A stretch of 64,000 nt of DNA. It comes from JACOWB01 sp964373665 (GTDB taxonomy: Archaea > Aenigmatarchaeota > Aenigmatarchaeia > CG10238-14 > SCSR01). Of this stretch, positions 52,067-60,772 are shown piece by piece. The position numbers were made by a program, and so were the translations under genes. The stretch's first letter is position 1; every line of letters starts with the position of its first letter. The notes beneath the pieces are model-generated. The model searched no databases. It was not told the DNA's origin and worked only from the letters and a program-made list of their open reading frames with translations. The stretch spans positions 1 through 64,000 of the forward strand of contig CAYJVM010000002.1 of assembly GCA_964373665.1 (NCBI GenBank). The letters run 5' to 3'.

Positions 52067-54031
52067 GTGGCTATAGTCTCAAGGGATTATGAACAGTTTC
52101 TCCGAGAGGAACAACTCGCGAAAAGATTGACGTTTTACGAGAGGCTATGTTCTTTATTAGAGTTTCTTCCATCACCTGTGACAAAGGGACTGAGGGAAAA
52201 ATATACTGAAGCAATGGAATTCTCCCACATGAAGGCGTCGCCGAAAGGTGCATTCAACCTATCAATTCTGGGCACGTTGTTAATATTCGCAGCATCTCTA
52301 TCACTCTTGTATTTCATCGATTCTTTCTCCCCAGGATCTGTTATTTTATCGCTTTTCATCGCTTCACTCGCATTTTACTTTCTTGTCAGCTATCCTTTGA
52401 GGTATGCGACAATTTTCAGGATAAGCGCATCTTCGGAAATGGTTCTCGCGACAATATACATGAGCATTTCCATGCATATCTCGCCAAACTTGGAGAACGC
52501 TGTCAAGTTCGCTTCAAAAAACTTGAAAGGGTCCCTCGCCAAAGACTTGAGGGGTCTTTTGTGGAATGTATACACACGCAAACACGATAGAATAGAGGAC
52601 GCCTTCGACAATTTCGTCAAAAAATGGGAGCGTGAAAACAAAGAGTTCGCCACATCGCTATATCTTATTAAAAATTCCACTGCAGAATCACAGGCTAGAC
52701 GCGAAAAGTTTCTTGACGAAGCAGTTTCTGTAATGCTTGAAGGGACAAAGGAGAGGATGCGAGGATATGCCCGAGAGCTAAAGGAACCGGTGACAATATT
52801 GAATGCGCTCGGCATACTGCTTCCGATAATAGGCCTGGTGTTCTTCCCGGTAATAAGCATCTTCCTGCCGGAAATTGTCAAGCCAGTGCTGCTGATTTTG
52901 GGCTATGACATTTTCCTCCCCCTGATAGTTTTCTTCCTTATGTCTAGCTATCTTGAAAAGCGTCCGTACAGCTTCCATCAGCCTGACCTTAGAAAGCATC
53001 CAGAGTTCTCTGTGGAGAAATTCTACGAAAAGCCTTACATAGTTCCTGTCCTAGTGTCCATACCGCTCCTTCTGTTTTCGGGATACAAAATGATAGGCCA
53101 AGAAGAAATCTTCAGCTTCGAGCTTCTGCTGTATTCTATGATAGCCAGCGTCGGAATAGCGGCTGGAGTGATAAGCTATTCCTATCTCTCTGTGCGGAGA
53201 AAGCTGAAAATCCGAAAGGAGATATCGGACATAGAAGGTGAATTTGCAGAGGCGCTTTTCCAGCTCGGCAGCCTGATAATGCGCGGGATTCCACTTGAGG
53301 CAGCAATGAAGAGATCCAAGGACCAGTCAAAGAACATGAAGATAGCAGACTTTTTCGACAAGATACTTTACAATATAAAGACTTTTGGAATGACTTTCGA
53401 AGACGCAGTTTTCCACAAAGAATACGGTGCATTGAGATACTACCCGTCCACTCTCATAGAGGCTGTGATGAATGTCATAGCGGAGACATCGCAGAAGGGC
53501 ATGCAGAGCGCATCCAAGTCGATGGTCATAATTTCAAAATATCTAAAGGACATGCGTGAGGTGGACGATGAGCTGAAGAGCATGATGGAGGATGTGACGT
53601 CGACAATGAATACTCAAGCAATCATGCTCGCACCGTTAAGCGCGGGTGTTGTCGTAACACTCGCCGCAATAATGACTCGACTTCTCATCAAGCTTGGCGA
53701 GTCCATAAAAGACATTTATTCTGGTCTTGGATCAGCCCTCGGTCCTGCGAGCGACTTGGGGGCAGGCGTCTTCGAGTCAATATTCAACATAAGCTCTATA
53801 ATCCCAGTGCATGGGTTCCAGCTCATAGTCGGCATTTATCTTGTGGAGATTGTCACTTTGATAGCAGTAGCTGCCAGTACTATAACTAACGGAGAGGAGA
53901 ATCTGCTGAAAAGGTTCAATATCGCGAAGATACTTTTGTACAGCATGGTCGTCTATATAGTCACTCTTTTCGTCACATACTACATCTTCACTTCGGTAAT
54001 TTCGATAGAAAACCTCACGGCCAATAGTTAA
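52067..54031 (+). CDS. TadC/GspF-like platform protein, duplicated
   Basis: A 654-residue membrane protein made of two type II secretion F-like modules, each with a cytoplasmic helical bundle before membrane helices. The first is about 120-310 (SASSEMVLATIYMSISMHIS, AVSVMLEGTKERMRGYA). The second is about 375-600 (EGEFAEALFQLGSLIMRGI, ETSQKGMQSASKSM). It would anchor the filament at the inner side of the membrane and couple to the ATPase. The start is a GTG at 52067. Archaeal TadC/ArlJ proteins are often of this long, duplicated type. Confidence 0.88.
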   Translation: MAIVSRDYEQFLREEQLAKRLTFYERLCSLLEFLPSPVTKGLREKYTEAMEFSHMKASPKGAFNLSILGTLLIFAASLSLLYFIDSFSPGSVILSLFIASLAFYFLVSYPLRYATIFRISASSEMVLATIYMSISMHISPNLENAVKFASKNLKGSLAKDLRGLLWNVYTRKHDRIEDAFDNFVKKWERENKEFATSLYLIKNSTAESQARREKFLDEAVSVMLEGTKERMRGYARELKEPVTILNALGILLPIIGLVFFPVISIFLPEIVKPVLLILGYDIFLPLIVFFLMSSYLEKRPYSFHQPDLRKHPEFSVEKFYEKPYIVPVLVSIPLLLFSGYKMIGQEEIFSFELLLYSMIASVGIAAGVISYSYLSVRRKLKIRKEISDIEGEFAEALFQLGSLIMRGIPLEAAMKRSKDQSKNMKIADFFDKILYNIKTFGMTFEDAVFHKEYGALRYYPSTLIEAVMNVIAETSQKGMQSASKSMVIISKYLKDMREVDDELKSMMEDVTSTMNTQAIMLAPLSAGVVVTLAAIMTRLLIKLGESIKDIYSGLGSALGPASDLGAGVFESIFNISSIIPVHGFQLIVGIYLVEIVTLIAVAASTITNGEENLLKRFNIAKILLYSMVVYIVTLFVTYYIFTSVISIENLTANS

Positions 54032-54056
54032 TAATTGCAAACTCGAATTAGATTTA

Positions 54057-54170
54057 ATGAGAAAGGGAGATGTGGACAGGTTCATTGTATGGTTCATAAT
54101 TATGCTGATAATAGCTGTGATGGTCATATTGTCTGGCATAAAGCTATACCAGCAGTTCACTGGGAGATGA
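54057..54170 (+). CDS. 37-residue single-helix protein
   Basis: A short frame starting MRKGDVDRFIVWFIIMLIIA, ending at a TGA just 4 bases before the next small gene. It has a basic start with KG, then one hydrophobic helix and a polar tail (IKLYQQFTGR). This matches the class III pilin-type N-termini around it, so it may be a tiny prepilin-like subunit. Support comes from the tight packing between the platform and pilin-like genes and from its composition. Confidence 0.55.
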   Translation: MRKGDVDRFIVWFIIMLIIAVMVILSGIKLYQQFTGR

Positions 54171-54174
54171 GACG

Positions 54175-54360
54175 ATGAAGGGAGTTTTTGGCAAGGTGTT
54201 GACAATGGTGATTAGCTTGGTTCTTGCGGCATTGGCGCTGATTCTTATCTGGTACTTTAATGAAAAGCTGTTTGGCTATTTTGGCGCGCTATTGTTGGAG
54301 GGATTGAAGAGCTTCTTCTGCAGCATGTTGGGATTCGTAGGCAAACCCTTCGGATGCTGA
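54175..54360 (+). CDS. Small pilin-like membrane protein
   Basis: 61 residues starting MKGVFGKVLTMVISLVLAAL: a KG site then a long hydrophobic helix, an amphipathic segment and a Cys-containing C-terminus (FFCSML, KPFGC). It is placed 4 bases after the 37-residue gene and 36 bases before the large pilin-like gene. A minor pilin-like role is inferred from the N-terminus and context. Confidence 0.58.
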   Translation: MKGVFGKVLTMVISLVLAALALILIWYFNEKLFGYFGALLLEGLKSFFCSMLGFVGKPFGC

Positions 54361-54396
54361 ACCTATTTATCGTATCCTACTTAATTATTTCTATCC

Positions 54397-56544
54397 ATGT
54401 CTAAAGGAGCGATGACAGTAGAGGCGATAATGAGCATCTTTTTGATGATAGCCGTTCTTGTCGTAGGCGTTTCATTTCTGTTGCGTGCATTCAACATAGA
54501 CTTGTTCGGTTTTCTCGGAGATTTGCTGGGCGGGGTGATTGGCGTGCCGGAGAAAGGATTGGTACTGTACATAAGACTGGATCCTGACAGTGGTGCCAGG
54601 CTTGGAGGTGACGGCACAGCTGAAGTTCATGCATTTTCATTGATCGAGCAAGGAATCTTGAGGCAAAACAACTTCAAATTCAAGATCGAGAACGATTTAT
54701 ACTTTTGGCCAGATCCAAAATATGTTTCCGACGGACAATGCACTATTTTTCTCGTCGACGAAGGGGATGAACCTAACGACGACAGAGGAAAGCTGGCGAA
54801 AGTGAAGTCTGGGACGCAAATAGATGATGAAAAATGTCCTGTTGGTACCAATTTGGCTAGTTGCTTATCAGATTCGAATGCTCAATACTCCTGCGGTTTT
54901 ATGACTCAGGCGGATGTTGGTGAGTGCAAAGGTGTTAATTGTGTAAATTGTCCAGATGTCAACTGTCCAAGTATCCGCACAGGACAACGAGTTGCTTGTC
55001 AAGGTAATTCAAATATAGTATATTGTAAATACTCGCTAAGCGAAGTGCCAAATAAATGCATGGATAATACAAAAGTCCTAGACGAAAAATTCTGCATAGA
55101 AGAGAAAGACAAGTGTGTATGGTATAAAGATTCATGCTCGGCTAATGGATGCTCGCTTGCGTACCCAAACTCGTACAGGGTGAAGTACGGAGTGTTCTGC
55201 GCGAATGACGGTCAGTGGTATTCATGCACGAAGAAGAACGATGGAAAAACCAGGGACGACCTTACCTGCACAAAGGAAGGCGACAGCTATGTTTGGAAGG
55301 GCACGTTTAAGGCAAGGAAAGCAGATGCGGCACCGAAGGTGTATGTGGGTGCAATACCGAACGTAAGCAATAAAATCGAGCAGATAATAGGGAGGAACAT
55401 AACGATAACCGCATATGCTGACGACAGCGAAGCTGGCAACGGCTTGACTAAATTGGAGTTATCAGGAACAGATACTTGCACCTATCCAGAGGTTCTTAAT
55501 GATCCTCCTTTCCCTGATTCGAAGAGCAGGAACTGCGACAACAAGCTCTTCTGCGGCCGGGACTTTAAGATTAACTGCAATGACGTGAGCAGACCTACAG
55601 TTTCTGTGATAGCTACATCGAACGCAAACCCGCCAAACAACAAAGCCACTAAAAATGTAGGCGTGGAATTCAAGAAAGAGCTGGTTTATGCCAGTTTCCC
55701 TGGCAGTGCAGTTAAGGATTCCAATATCTATCATAACACGTCCTCCTCAATTTTCATGACTTTAGACGTAAAAGTTGCAAATGATGGCCAAACCAGATCC
55801 ATAATTTACGGACCAGGAATAGAAACAAGTGACGGAAGCTTTATTGAGTTAGGCACATTTTCGGATGTCAGGCTGTCAAGCACTGATGTGAATGGCGATG
55901 TGGTCTTGAGAATGGGTGCTGCCGGCTGGCATTCATTATACGAATTCCATAAAAAGGCATCTGGAATGGATCCCAATACCAACCCAACTCTTGTTTTCTC
56001 GTACTCCTTGTCAAGAGGAGCAGATAGAGAAAATTTGCACCCAGTCGATGAAAAAGTATACAAACTAGGTTTTGATGCGTTGTGGGAATATTCACCAGAT
56101 TACAAAGTTGATTGGATAGCTGATAGCGGCGTAACGCTGTCATTCCCAGACGTTAGTTCAGATCCAAACTCTGTCAAACATGGCAGAGTCTCAGTAAAGG
56201 CACAAAAGCCAGTGGCAGACGTAAAAGGTTTAACGTTTAAAAGAGTTGACCCATCTTATACTGGACCATTAAGAATATCAGACGGTATTGTCTTGTCTTA
56301 CAAAGGGGATGGTGGTCCGGGCAAAATCTTGATACATGATGTAAATGGCAAGAACAATTGCGTCGTACTACCGGACCGCGTCTCGGACTGCGGGATAGTT
56401 CTAACACCAAAACCCGATCAATTCAAATACGTCTATATTACCAGGCAGTATTTAATTGATCAAGGATTGAATCCAGATAGAATAGACAGAATTGAATTCC
56501 AGTTTGGAACCACGCTGATTATTGATGGCTTCTATTACAGTTAG
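54397..56544 (+). CDS. Large pilin-type surface protein, Cys-rich
   Basis: 715 residues. The N-terminus MSKGAMTVEAIMSIFLMIAV fits a class III signal almost ideally: KG before the cleavage point and Glu at +5 (AMTVE). A hydrophobic helix and a large extracellular part follow. Residues about 160-300 are rich in cysteine with a repeated NC-x2-C spacing (GVNCVNCPDVNCPS). The rest looks beta-rich, with Asn-x-Ser/Thr sites that AglB might glycosylate. It may be a large minor pilin or tip adhesin. An IS200/IS605 element lies just downstream. Confidence 0.7.
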   Translation: MSKGAMTVEAIMSIFLMIAVLVVGVSFLLRAFNIDLFGFLGDLLGGVIGVPEKGLVLYIRLDPDSGARLGGDGTAEVHAFSLIEQGILRQNNFKFKIENDLYFWPDPKYVSDGQCTIFLVDEGDEPNDDRGKLAKVKSGTQIDDEKCPVGTNLASCLSDSNAQYSCGFMTQADVGECKGVNCVNCPDVNCPSIRTGQRVACQGNSNIVYCKYSLSEVPNKCMDNTKVLDEKFCIEEKDKCVWYKDSCSANGCSLAYPNSYRVKYGVFCANDGQWYSCTKKNDGKTRDDLTCTKEGDSYVWKGTFKARKADAAPKVYVGAIPNVSNKIEQIIGRNITITAYADDSEAGNGLTKLELSGTDTCTYPEVLNDPPFPDSKSRNCDNKLFCGRDFKINCNDVSRPTVSVIATSNANPPNNKATKNVGVEFKKELVYASFPGSAVKDSNIYHNTSSSIFMTLDVKVANDGQTRSIIYGPGIETSDGSFIELGTFSDVRLSSTDVNGDVVLRMGAAGWHSLYEFHKKASGMDPNTNPTLVFSYSLSRGADRENLHPVDEKVYKLGFDALWEYSPDYKVDWIADSGVTLSFPDVSSDPNSVKHGRVSVKAQKPVADVKGLTFKRVDPSYTGPLRISDGIVLSYKGDGGPGKILIHDVNGKNNCVVLPDRVSDCGIVLTPKPDQFKYVYITRQYLIDQGLNPDRIDRIEFQFGTTLIIDGFYYS

Positions 56545-56585
56545 TACAGTTTTCGGCAATGTCCTTTAACGAAAGCGAGCGGGAA

Positions 56586-56610
56586 ATCCCACACTCTTTA
56601 GAGGTGGGAT
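56586..56610 (+). repeat. Left-end hairpin of the IS200/IS605 element
   Basis: ATCCCAC pairs with GTGGGAT, and the inner CTCT pairs with AGAG around TT, with one bulged A. Such subterminal hairpins are bound by the TnpA dimer for single-strand excision. Confidence 0.75.
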
Positions 56611-56665
56611 GAGAGCGAGCACAAGAAACGATAGGTATATATAGATAGCGTTCATATAATGTAAT

Positions 56666-57064
56666 ATGCCAAAGGGTTATATAGCATCTGAGACATCGGT
56701 GCACTTCATGAATTATCATTTCGTGTGGTGTCCGAAGTATCGCAGGAAGATACTTGTCAGGGATGTCAAAAAGAGGTTGGAGAAATTGATACAGCAGAAG
56801 ACAAAGGAACTGAATGGCGAAGTCCTATCTCTTGCGATAGGAGACGACCATGTTCATCTGTTCGTCAGGACTACTCCGACAATAGCTCCAAATTCCTTTA
56901 TAGGAAAAGTAAAAGGGTTCACGTCAAGAATACTGAGACAAGAGTTTCCGACTGTGAAATCAAGACTTCCGACGCTTTGGACTCGCTCATATTTCGTTTC
57001 AACGCATGGGCATATTTCGGATGCAATGATAAAGAAGTACATTGACGAACAAAAGGGAATGTAG
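56666..57064 (+). CDS. tnpA: IS200/IS605 TnpA (Y1 HUH transposase)
   Basis: A 132-residue single-strand transposase of normal length. The HUH motif is His62-Val-His64 (GDDHVHLFVR), and the catalytic tyrosine is probably Tyr125 (MIKKYIDEQKG). The N-terminal SVHFMNYHFVWCPKYRRK and SFIGKVKGFTSR are typical of the family. All catalytic residues are present, so it may be active. It is followed by tnpB with no gap. Confidence 0.95.
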   Translation: MPKGYIASETSVHFMNYHFVWCPKYRRKILVRDVKKRLEKLIQQKTKELNGEVLSLAIGDDHVHLFVRTTPTIAPNSFIGKVKGFTSRILRQEFPTVKSRLPTLWTRSYFVSTHGHISDAMIKKYIDEQKGM

Positions 57065-58201
57065 ATGAGAAATTATAGGTTCAGAATCTATCCATCGAAG
57101 ATGCAAGAGAAGGAAATGCAGAAGCACCTATGGATAGAGAAGAATCTATGGAACATGCTTCTTGAAGTCAACGGAAAAACATACGACGAAACAAAGAAGT
57201 TTCTGACAAGGAATGAGATGCAGGTATTGGTCAAAAATTCAGGATTATTCTCTCAGACAGCACAAACTCTTTCTCATCGGTTGCAGAAAGCGTTATGGAG
57301 AATGGTCAAACTTCGAAAGCAGGGAAAGAAGTGTGGCTACCCAAGATTCAAGAGCATAGATAGAATAAAGAGTCTGAATTATCCGCAAGCGGGATTTAAG
57401 CTCGATAAAAAACTGAAGGTCACTCCATTCGGCGAAATCAGCATAAAGAAACACCGAGACATCGAAGGCAGGATAAAAACTCTCACTTTGAAACGAGAAT
57501 CTTCAGGCAAATGGTTCGCTACTTTCTGTGCTGAAATCGAACCTCATATGCCAAAGATAAATCATGGAGAGAAAGTTGGTATCGACCTCGGACTTGCAAA
57601 ATTCGCCATCCTTTCAAACAAGGAAGTCATAAAGAATCCGAGGCATCTGAAAAAATACGAGAAGAAGCTTGCATTATTGCAACAGAGATTATCAAAAAAG
57701 AAGAAAGGAAGCAAGAATAGGAAAAGAGCCAAGCATAAAGTCGCCTTACTATACGAGAAAGTTGCCAATACACGGACTGACTTCCTTCACAAGACTTCAA
57801 CGAGACTCGTCAATAGTTATTCCCTTATAGCGCTTGAGAAGCTTGCGTCTCAGGAGATGTCACAACAAAACTACGGCAAGCAAATCAATGATGCTGGATG
57901 GAATATGTTTTCGAATATGGTTAGCTACAAAGCTGAAAATGCTGGTTGTCGAATCGTATTTGTGAATCCGCATAACACTACACAGGAATGTAGCAACTGC
58001 CATGAGATTGTGAAGAAAGGACTGCAAGACAGGATACACGACTGTCCCAACTGCAATCTGGTAATGGACAGGGATTTGAACGCTGCAAAGAATATACTCA
58101 TAAGAGCTACCGCAGGACTTGCGGGAAGTCAAGCTTCTGGAGATGGAGATTCATTGCCATCTTTGAAGGAAGAAGTCCACATCCTTCAGGGGTGGGAGTA
58201 G
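57065..58201 (+). CDS. tnpB: TnpB (IS605 OrfB) RNA-guided nuclease
   Basis: A 378-residue TnpB, an RNA-guided RuvC-like nuclease that cuts at TAM-flanked sites to maintain the element. It has an N-terminal OrfB helix-turn-helix region, RuvC I GIDLGLAKFA with Asp174, and RuvC II IALEKLASQEM with Glu258. A zinc ribbon CSNC...CPNC follows, then RuvC III MDRDLNAAKNI with Asp335/Asp337. All parts are intact and length is normal. Its guide RNA is expected to overlap the 3' end of the gene and the right end of the element. Confidence 0.95.
   Translation: MRNYRFRIYPSKMQEKEMQKHLWIEKNLWNMLLEVNGKTYDETKKFLTRNEMQVLVKNSGLFSQTAQTLSHRLQKALWRMVKLRKQGKKCGYPRFKSIDRIKSLNYPQAGFKLDKKLKVTPFGEISIKKHRDIEGRIKTLTLKRESSGKWFATFCAEIEPHMPKINHGEKVGIDLGLAKFAILSNKEVIKNPRHLKKYEKKLALLQQRLSKKKKGSKNRKRAKHKVALLYEKVANTRTDFLHKTSTRLVNSYSLIALEKLASQEMSQQNYGKQINDAGWNMFSNMVSYKAENAGCRIVFVNPHNTTQECSNCHEIVKKGLQDRIHDCPNCNLVMDRDLNAAKNILIRATAGLAGSQASGDGDSLPSLKEEVHILQGWE
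58176..58197 (+). repeat. Right-end hairpin of the IS element, likely part of the guide-RNA scaffold
   Basis: CCAC and TCC on one side pair with GG and GTGG around TTCA, overlapping the last codons of tnpB. This is where right-end hairpins and omega RNA scaffolds of such elements lie. The RNA itself is inferred. Confidence 0.6.
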
Positions 58202-58213
58202 GTCACCAAAATA

Positions 58214-58221
58214 CTTAAATA
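58214..58221 (+). promoter_or_regulatory. TATA-like box after the IS element
   Basis: CTTAAATA lies 33-40 bases before the ATG at 58254, just beyond the right end of the IS. It may restart transcription of the pilin series downstream of the insertion. Confidence 0.4.
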
Positions 58222-58253
58222 CAGTCCAAACGAAATAGTAATCTAGTGAATCC

Positions 58254-58586
58254 ATGAAAAAAGGCATTGCAGTTCCTTACATCATAGCCATTCTTTTAGG
58301 TGTCGCTGTTATAGGCCTTATTGGTTATTGGCTGTTTCTTTCCGGGAAGGGAATAGGTACAGGAGCCAAAGAGACCGAGTGCAATTCTGAATTGAACATT
58401 TACTGCAGCGATTGGTTGAGAACTGGATCGGAACCATCTAGATGGGACGGGACATGTAACGCTGTTCTAAGGCCAGCAGTTACGACAAAACCAGACATAA
58501 ATTACTGCAAGAATAAAGGGTATAATATACCAGTCGCAGCCAGTGGTCCAGGAGGCGGTGGGGGCGGAGGAACATCACCGGGATAA
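58254..58586 (+). CDS. Pilin-like protein with C-x7-C-x16-C pattern
   Basis: 110 residues starting MKKGIAVPYIIAILLGVAVI, closely similar over the hydrophobic helix to the protein at 51665 (AILLGVAVIGLIGYW against AIVLGVAVIALLGYW). The extracellular part has ECNSELNIYCSDW and a third Cys 16 residues on, then a Gly-rich tail. It is clearly a paralogue of the 51665 gene and is related in Cys layout to the 61197 gene. It was probably next to the large pilin-type gene before the IS arrived. Confidence 0.72.
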   Translation: MKKGIAVPYIIAILLGVAVIGLIGYWLFLSGKGIGTGAKETECNSELNIYCSDWLRTGSEPSRWDGTCNAVLRPAVTTKPDINYCKNKGYNIPVAASGPGGGGGGGTSPG

Positions 58587-58644
58587 GCACAATAATAAAA
58601 TACAAATATTTATTTGTTAAATTCAAAATCCATAATAGATCTTA

Positions 58645-60111
58645 ATGAGAACAAGTGTATTTTTTATTCTGTCATTGGTTTTAATTATTTCTTCCTTATA
58701 TATCTTCATATACGCTACAACGGCTCAAACTAGTGCAAGTGTTATCTGGGCAGTAACTCCGGTAAATGTCAAGCCTCCAGATAAAATTACAGTTTACGTT
58801 CAAACTGTTAGTTCGGATATAACAAATGTTAAGGTATGGATAGTAGGTTCCAAAGGCGCTTCTGTACCTCAGGAAGGCTGGAGTTTGTTGACCGAGAAAG
58901 CCTCCACCCCCATTACAGTCGAAATTTCTCCCGATAAATACACCGACTTTCCCCGCGTATATGTTGCTCTTGAACTTTATGAAGGTAACCAACTTGTAGC
59001 CACAGGCAACCCCAATTCAGTCGGCTACAATCCCAGTCTGATTAAAGAAGTTTTGGTTAACGCAGATGTATCAACAGTCGGCGTTGTTTGGAGCATGTCC
59101 CACCAAATCACGTCTTCACCTCAGTTCATCCAAGTCAATGTGGATTCGATCAGTGGCGATTTTGACGAGGTCAGAGTTTGGGCCGCAGGATCTACTGGCA
59201 CAGATGCACCGCAAAGTGGCTGGACAAGATGGGCGAGTTGGCATTACCATACCTTGTCGCCTTCGATAAAAATTCCGACAAGAGAGTATATCGGCAGTTC
59301 TTACGTGTACATCGTCCTTGATCTGGTCAAGGACGGCAAGGTGATAGTATCAGGATATCCCTATGTCGGGCATTATAACCCAGAACTGCGTAAAGAAGTG
59401 TCTGTTAGCTTGTCGAGACCTTCCATTCAGATCTCTTACAGAGATAGGGCGACTTCTGAAGAAAACATAACCGGCACAATATATGCTACAGCTGGAAACT
59501 TCGACGAAATCCGCATTTATGCAGCAGGTTCAAATGGTGATATGCCGATAGTAGGATGGACAAGATGGTATACAAAGACACCCACATCTGTGCCTTTCAA
59601 CTATTCAATTCCTGCAAAAGACTACAGGACATTTTCACGCGTATACCTCGTTTTCGATCTGGTCAAGGACGGCAAGGTGATAGCATCAGGATACAAATAT
59701 TCTTCAGCATATAAAGCAGACCTCCAGGTACCAGTTGCTATTGGTACACAACCGCTCCCAGCTTCTCCATTCAATGCTACTTGGAGCGTCGCACCGACAT
59801 CTGTAAGCATCCCTAACGAACTCGAGGTTAAAGTGGATTCTTCTACTGGCAATCCCGATAGAATACATGTTTGGTCAGCTGGCTCCAAAGATCAGAATTC
59901 TTGGCCGATAGTAGGATGGACAAGATGGACAAAAGACATAGCAACACCCACACCCTTCACAGTAAAAATAAAGAGTGATGATTATTCAGACTCTTCTATT
60001 GTATTCGTTGTTCTGGAACTGACGAAAGGCGGCAACTTAGTAGCAACCGGAAATGCTAATGCCCCCAGCTATGATTCTAAGCTCCGTCGAGACATACAAA
60101 TAACAAAATAA
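58645..60111 (+). CDS. Secreted protein of four beta-sandwich-like repeats
   Basis: 488 residues with an N-terminal signal or anchor (VFFILSLVLIISSLYIFIYA) and four repeats of about 110 residues (starting near 33, 147, 260 and 377). Each contains a D-x-(I/V)-x-(V/I)-(W/Y)-x-x-GS element, GW(T/S), a Y-x-x-x-x-(V/I) strand, LxKGxxLVATG-type turns and a final Y(N/D)xxLRxx. The fold is probably Ig-like or jelly-roll, and the protein probably surface-exposed. Some repeat segments are nearly identical in DNA (59545/59905 and 59320/59656), showing recent duplication or conversion. Family not recognised. Confidence 0.7.
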   Translation: MRTSVFFILSLVLIISSLYIFIYATTAQTSASVIWAVTPVNVKPPDKITVYVQTVSSDITNVKVWIVGSKGASVPQEGWSLLTEKASTPITVEISPDKYTDFPRVYVALELYEGNQLVATGNPNSVGYNPSLIKEVLVNADVSTVGVVWSMSHQITSSPQFIQVNVDSISGDFDEVRVWAAGSTGTDAPQSGWTRWASWHYHTLSPSIKIPTREYIGSSYVYIVLDLVKDGKVIVSGYPYVGHYNPELRKEVSVSLSRPSIQISYRDRATSEENITGTIYATAGNFDEIRIYAAGSNGDMPIVGWTRWYTKTPTSVPFNYSIPAKDYRTFSRVYLVFDLVKDGKVIASGYKYSSAYKADLQVPVAIGTQPLPASPFNATWSVAPTSVSIPNELEVKVDSSTGNPDRIHVWSAGSKDQNSWPIVGWTRWTKDIATPTPFTVKIKSDDYSDSSIVFVVLELTKGGNLVATGNANAPSYDSKLRRDIQITK

Positions 60112-60168
60112 TAGCATAAAGACATTTTGTTATGGAAAAATAGAAAATGATACAAAACAATTAATAAT

Positions 60169-60228
60169 GTGTCCAAAGCAGTCGCCGTCCAGGCAGTCTT
60201 CATGTTGATATATTTATATATCAGATGA
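60169..60228 (+). pseudogene. Duplicated 5' fragment of a pilin-like gene
   Basis: A GTG-started fragment encodes SKAVAVQAVFM, the same residues that open the pilin-like gene at 61197, then runs into AT-rich sequence and stops after 19 codons. The identical 32 bases are 60173-60204 and 61201-61232. The fragment marks where a HEPN-MNT module appears to have entered the pilin gene. Confidence 0.65.
60173..60204 (+). repeat. 32-base direct repeat, copy 1
   Basis: An exact match to 61201-61232, starting CCAAAGCAGTC and ending GTCTTCATG. The two copies flank the HEPN-MNT gene pair. This copy is inside the truncated pilin fragment. Confidence 0.9.
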
Positions 60229-60244
60229 TATAATTTTATATCAT
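60225..60244 (+). promoter_or_regulatory. Perfect inverted repeat before the MNT gene, likely operator
   Basis: Nine-base arms ATGATATAA and TTATATCAT flank a central TT, ending one base before the start codon at 60245. A TATA-like stretch (TATTTATATA) precedes it. Its place suggests autoregulation by the winged-helix part of the MNT protein. Confidence 0.55.
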
Positions 60245-60772
60245 ATGTTACAAGATTACAACGTATATAGGATACTAAGACTCTTCTTTGATTCCCCGAC
60301 AAAACATTTTCAACTTCGGGAAATAAGCAGAATAACTAAAATTGGTTTACCAAGTGTGCGGAACCACGTCAAGAGGCTCGAAAGGCTTGGATTTGTGAAA
60401 AAAAAGAAAACATCCGTATACACATCTTTTGTTTCAAATAGGGACGATGAAAAATTCCTTACTTATAAGAGAAGTGATACTCTAATTAGGCTCCATGAAA
60501 CAGGTCTTGTTTCTTATTTGGCGGAGAAATCACTCCCTGATACAATAGTACTCTTTGGTTCATGCTCAAGAGGAGAAGATATCGAAACAAGCGACATAGA
60601 TTTGTTCATTCAAGGACCAGAAGAAAAAATAGACTTGGGTCGGTTTGAAAGCAAATTGAAAAGAAAAATAAATTTGCTATTTGAAAACGACATAAAAGAT
60701 ATCTCAAACGAGCTAATGAACAACATAATAAACGGAATCGTAATTTACGGTTATCTGAAGGTTTTGAAATGA
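60245..60772 (+). CDS. wHTH-nucleotidyltransferase (MNT) antitoxin-like protein
   Basis: A 175-residue fusion. An N-terminal winged helix (about 5-65: LREISRITKIGLPSVRNHVK) is joined to a minimal nucleotidyltransferase with GSCSRG (105-110) and SDIDLF, whose Asp117 and Asp119 would bind metal. MNT proteins paired with HEPN toxins AMPylate and silence them. The winged helix suits binding of the inverted repeat at its own start. The stop overlaps the HEPN gene start by 4 bases. Confidence 0.85.
   Translation: MLQDYNVYRILRLFFDSPTKHFQLREISRITKIGLPSVRNHVKRLERLGFVKKKKTSVYTSFVSNRDDEKFLTYKRSDTLIRLHETGLVSYLAEKSLPDTIVLFGSCSRGEDIETSDIDLFIQGPEEKIDLGRFESKLKRKINLLFENDIKDISNELMNNIINGIVIYGYLKVLK

Larger units (their letters stand above)
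56571..58206 (+). mobile_element. IS200/IS605-family insertion sequence (tnpA + tnpB)
   Basis: The element carries a Y1 transposase, a TnpB and hairpins near both ends (56586-56610 and 58176-58197). TTTAAC directly precedes the proposed left end (56565-56570), like the target or TAM motif of IS605-type elements, but the exact ends are inferred. IS200/IS605 insertions leave no target duplications, and none is seen. It sits in a gap between two pilin-locus genes and breaks no recognisable gene. Confidence 0.82.

Noticed and set aside
57860..58132. Antisense frame over the tnpB zinc ribbon
   Set aside because: tnpB is intact here with RuvC III and zinc motifs; the antisense frame is a shadow.
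59066..59269. Alternative plus-strand frame inside the repeat protein
   Set aside because: The main frame keeps the repeat pattern across this stretch; the alternative has none.
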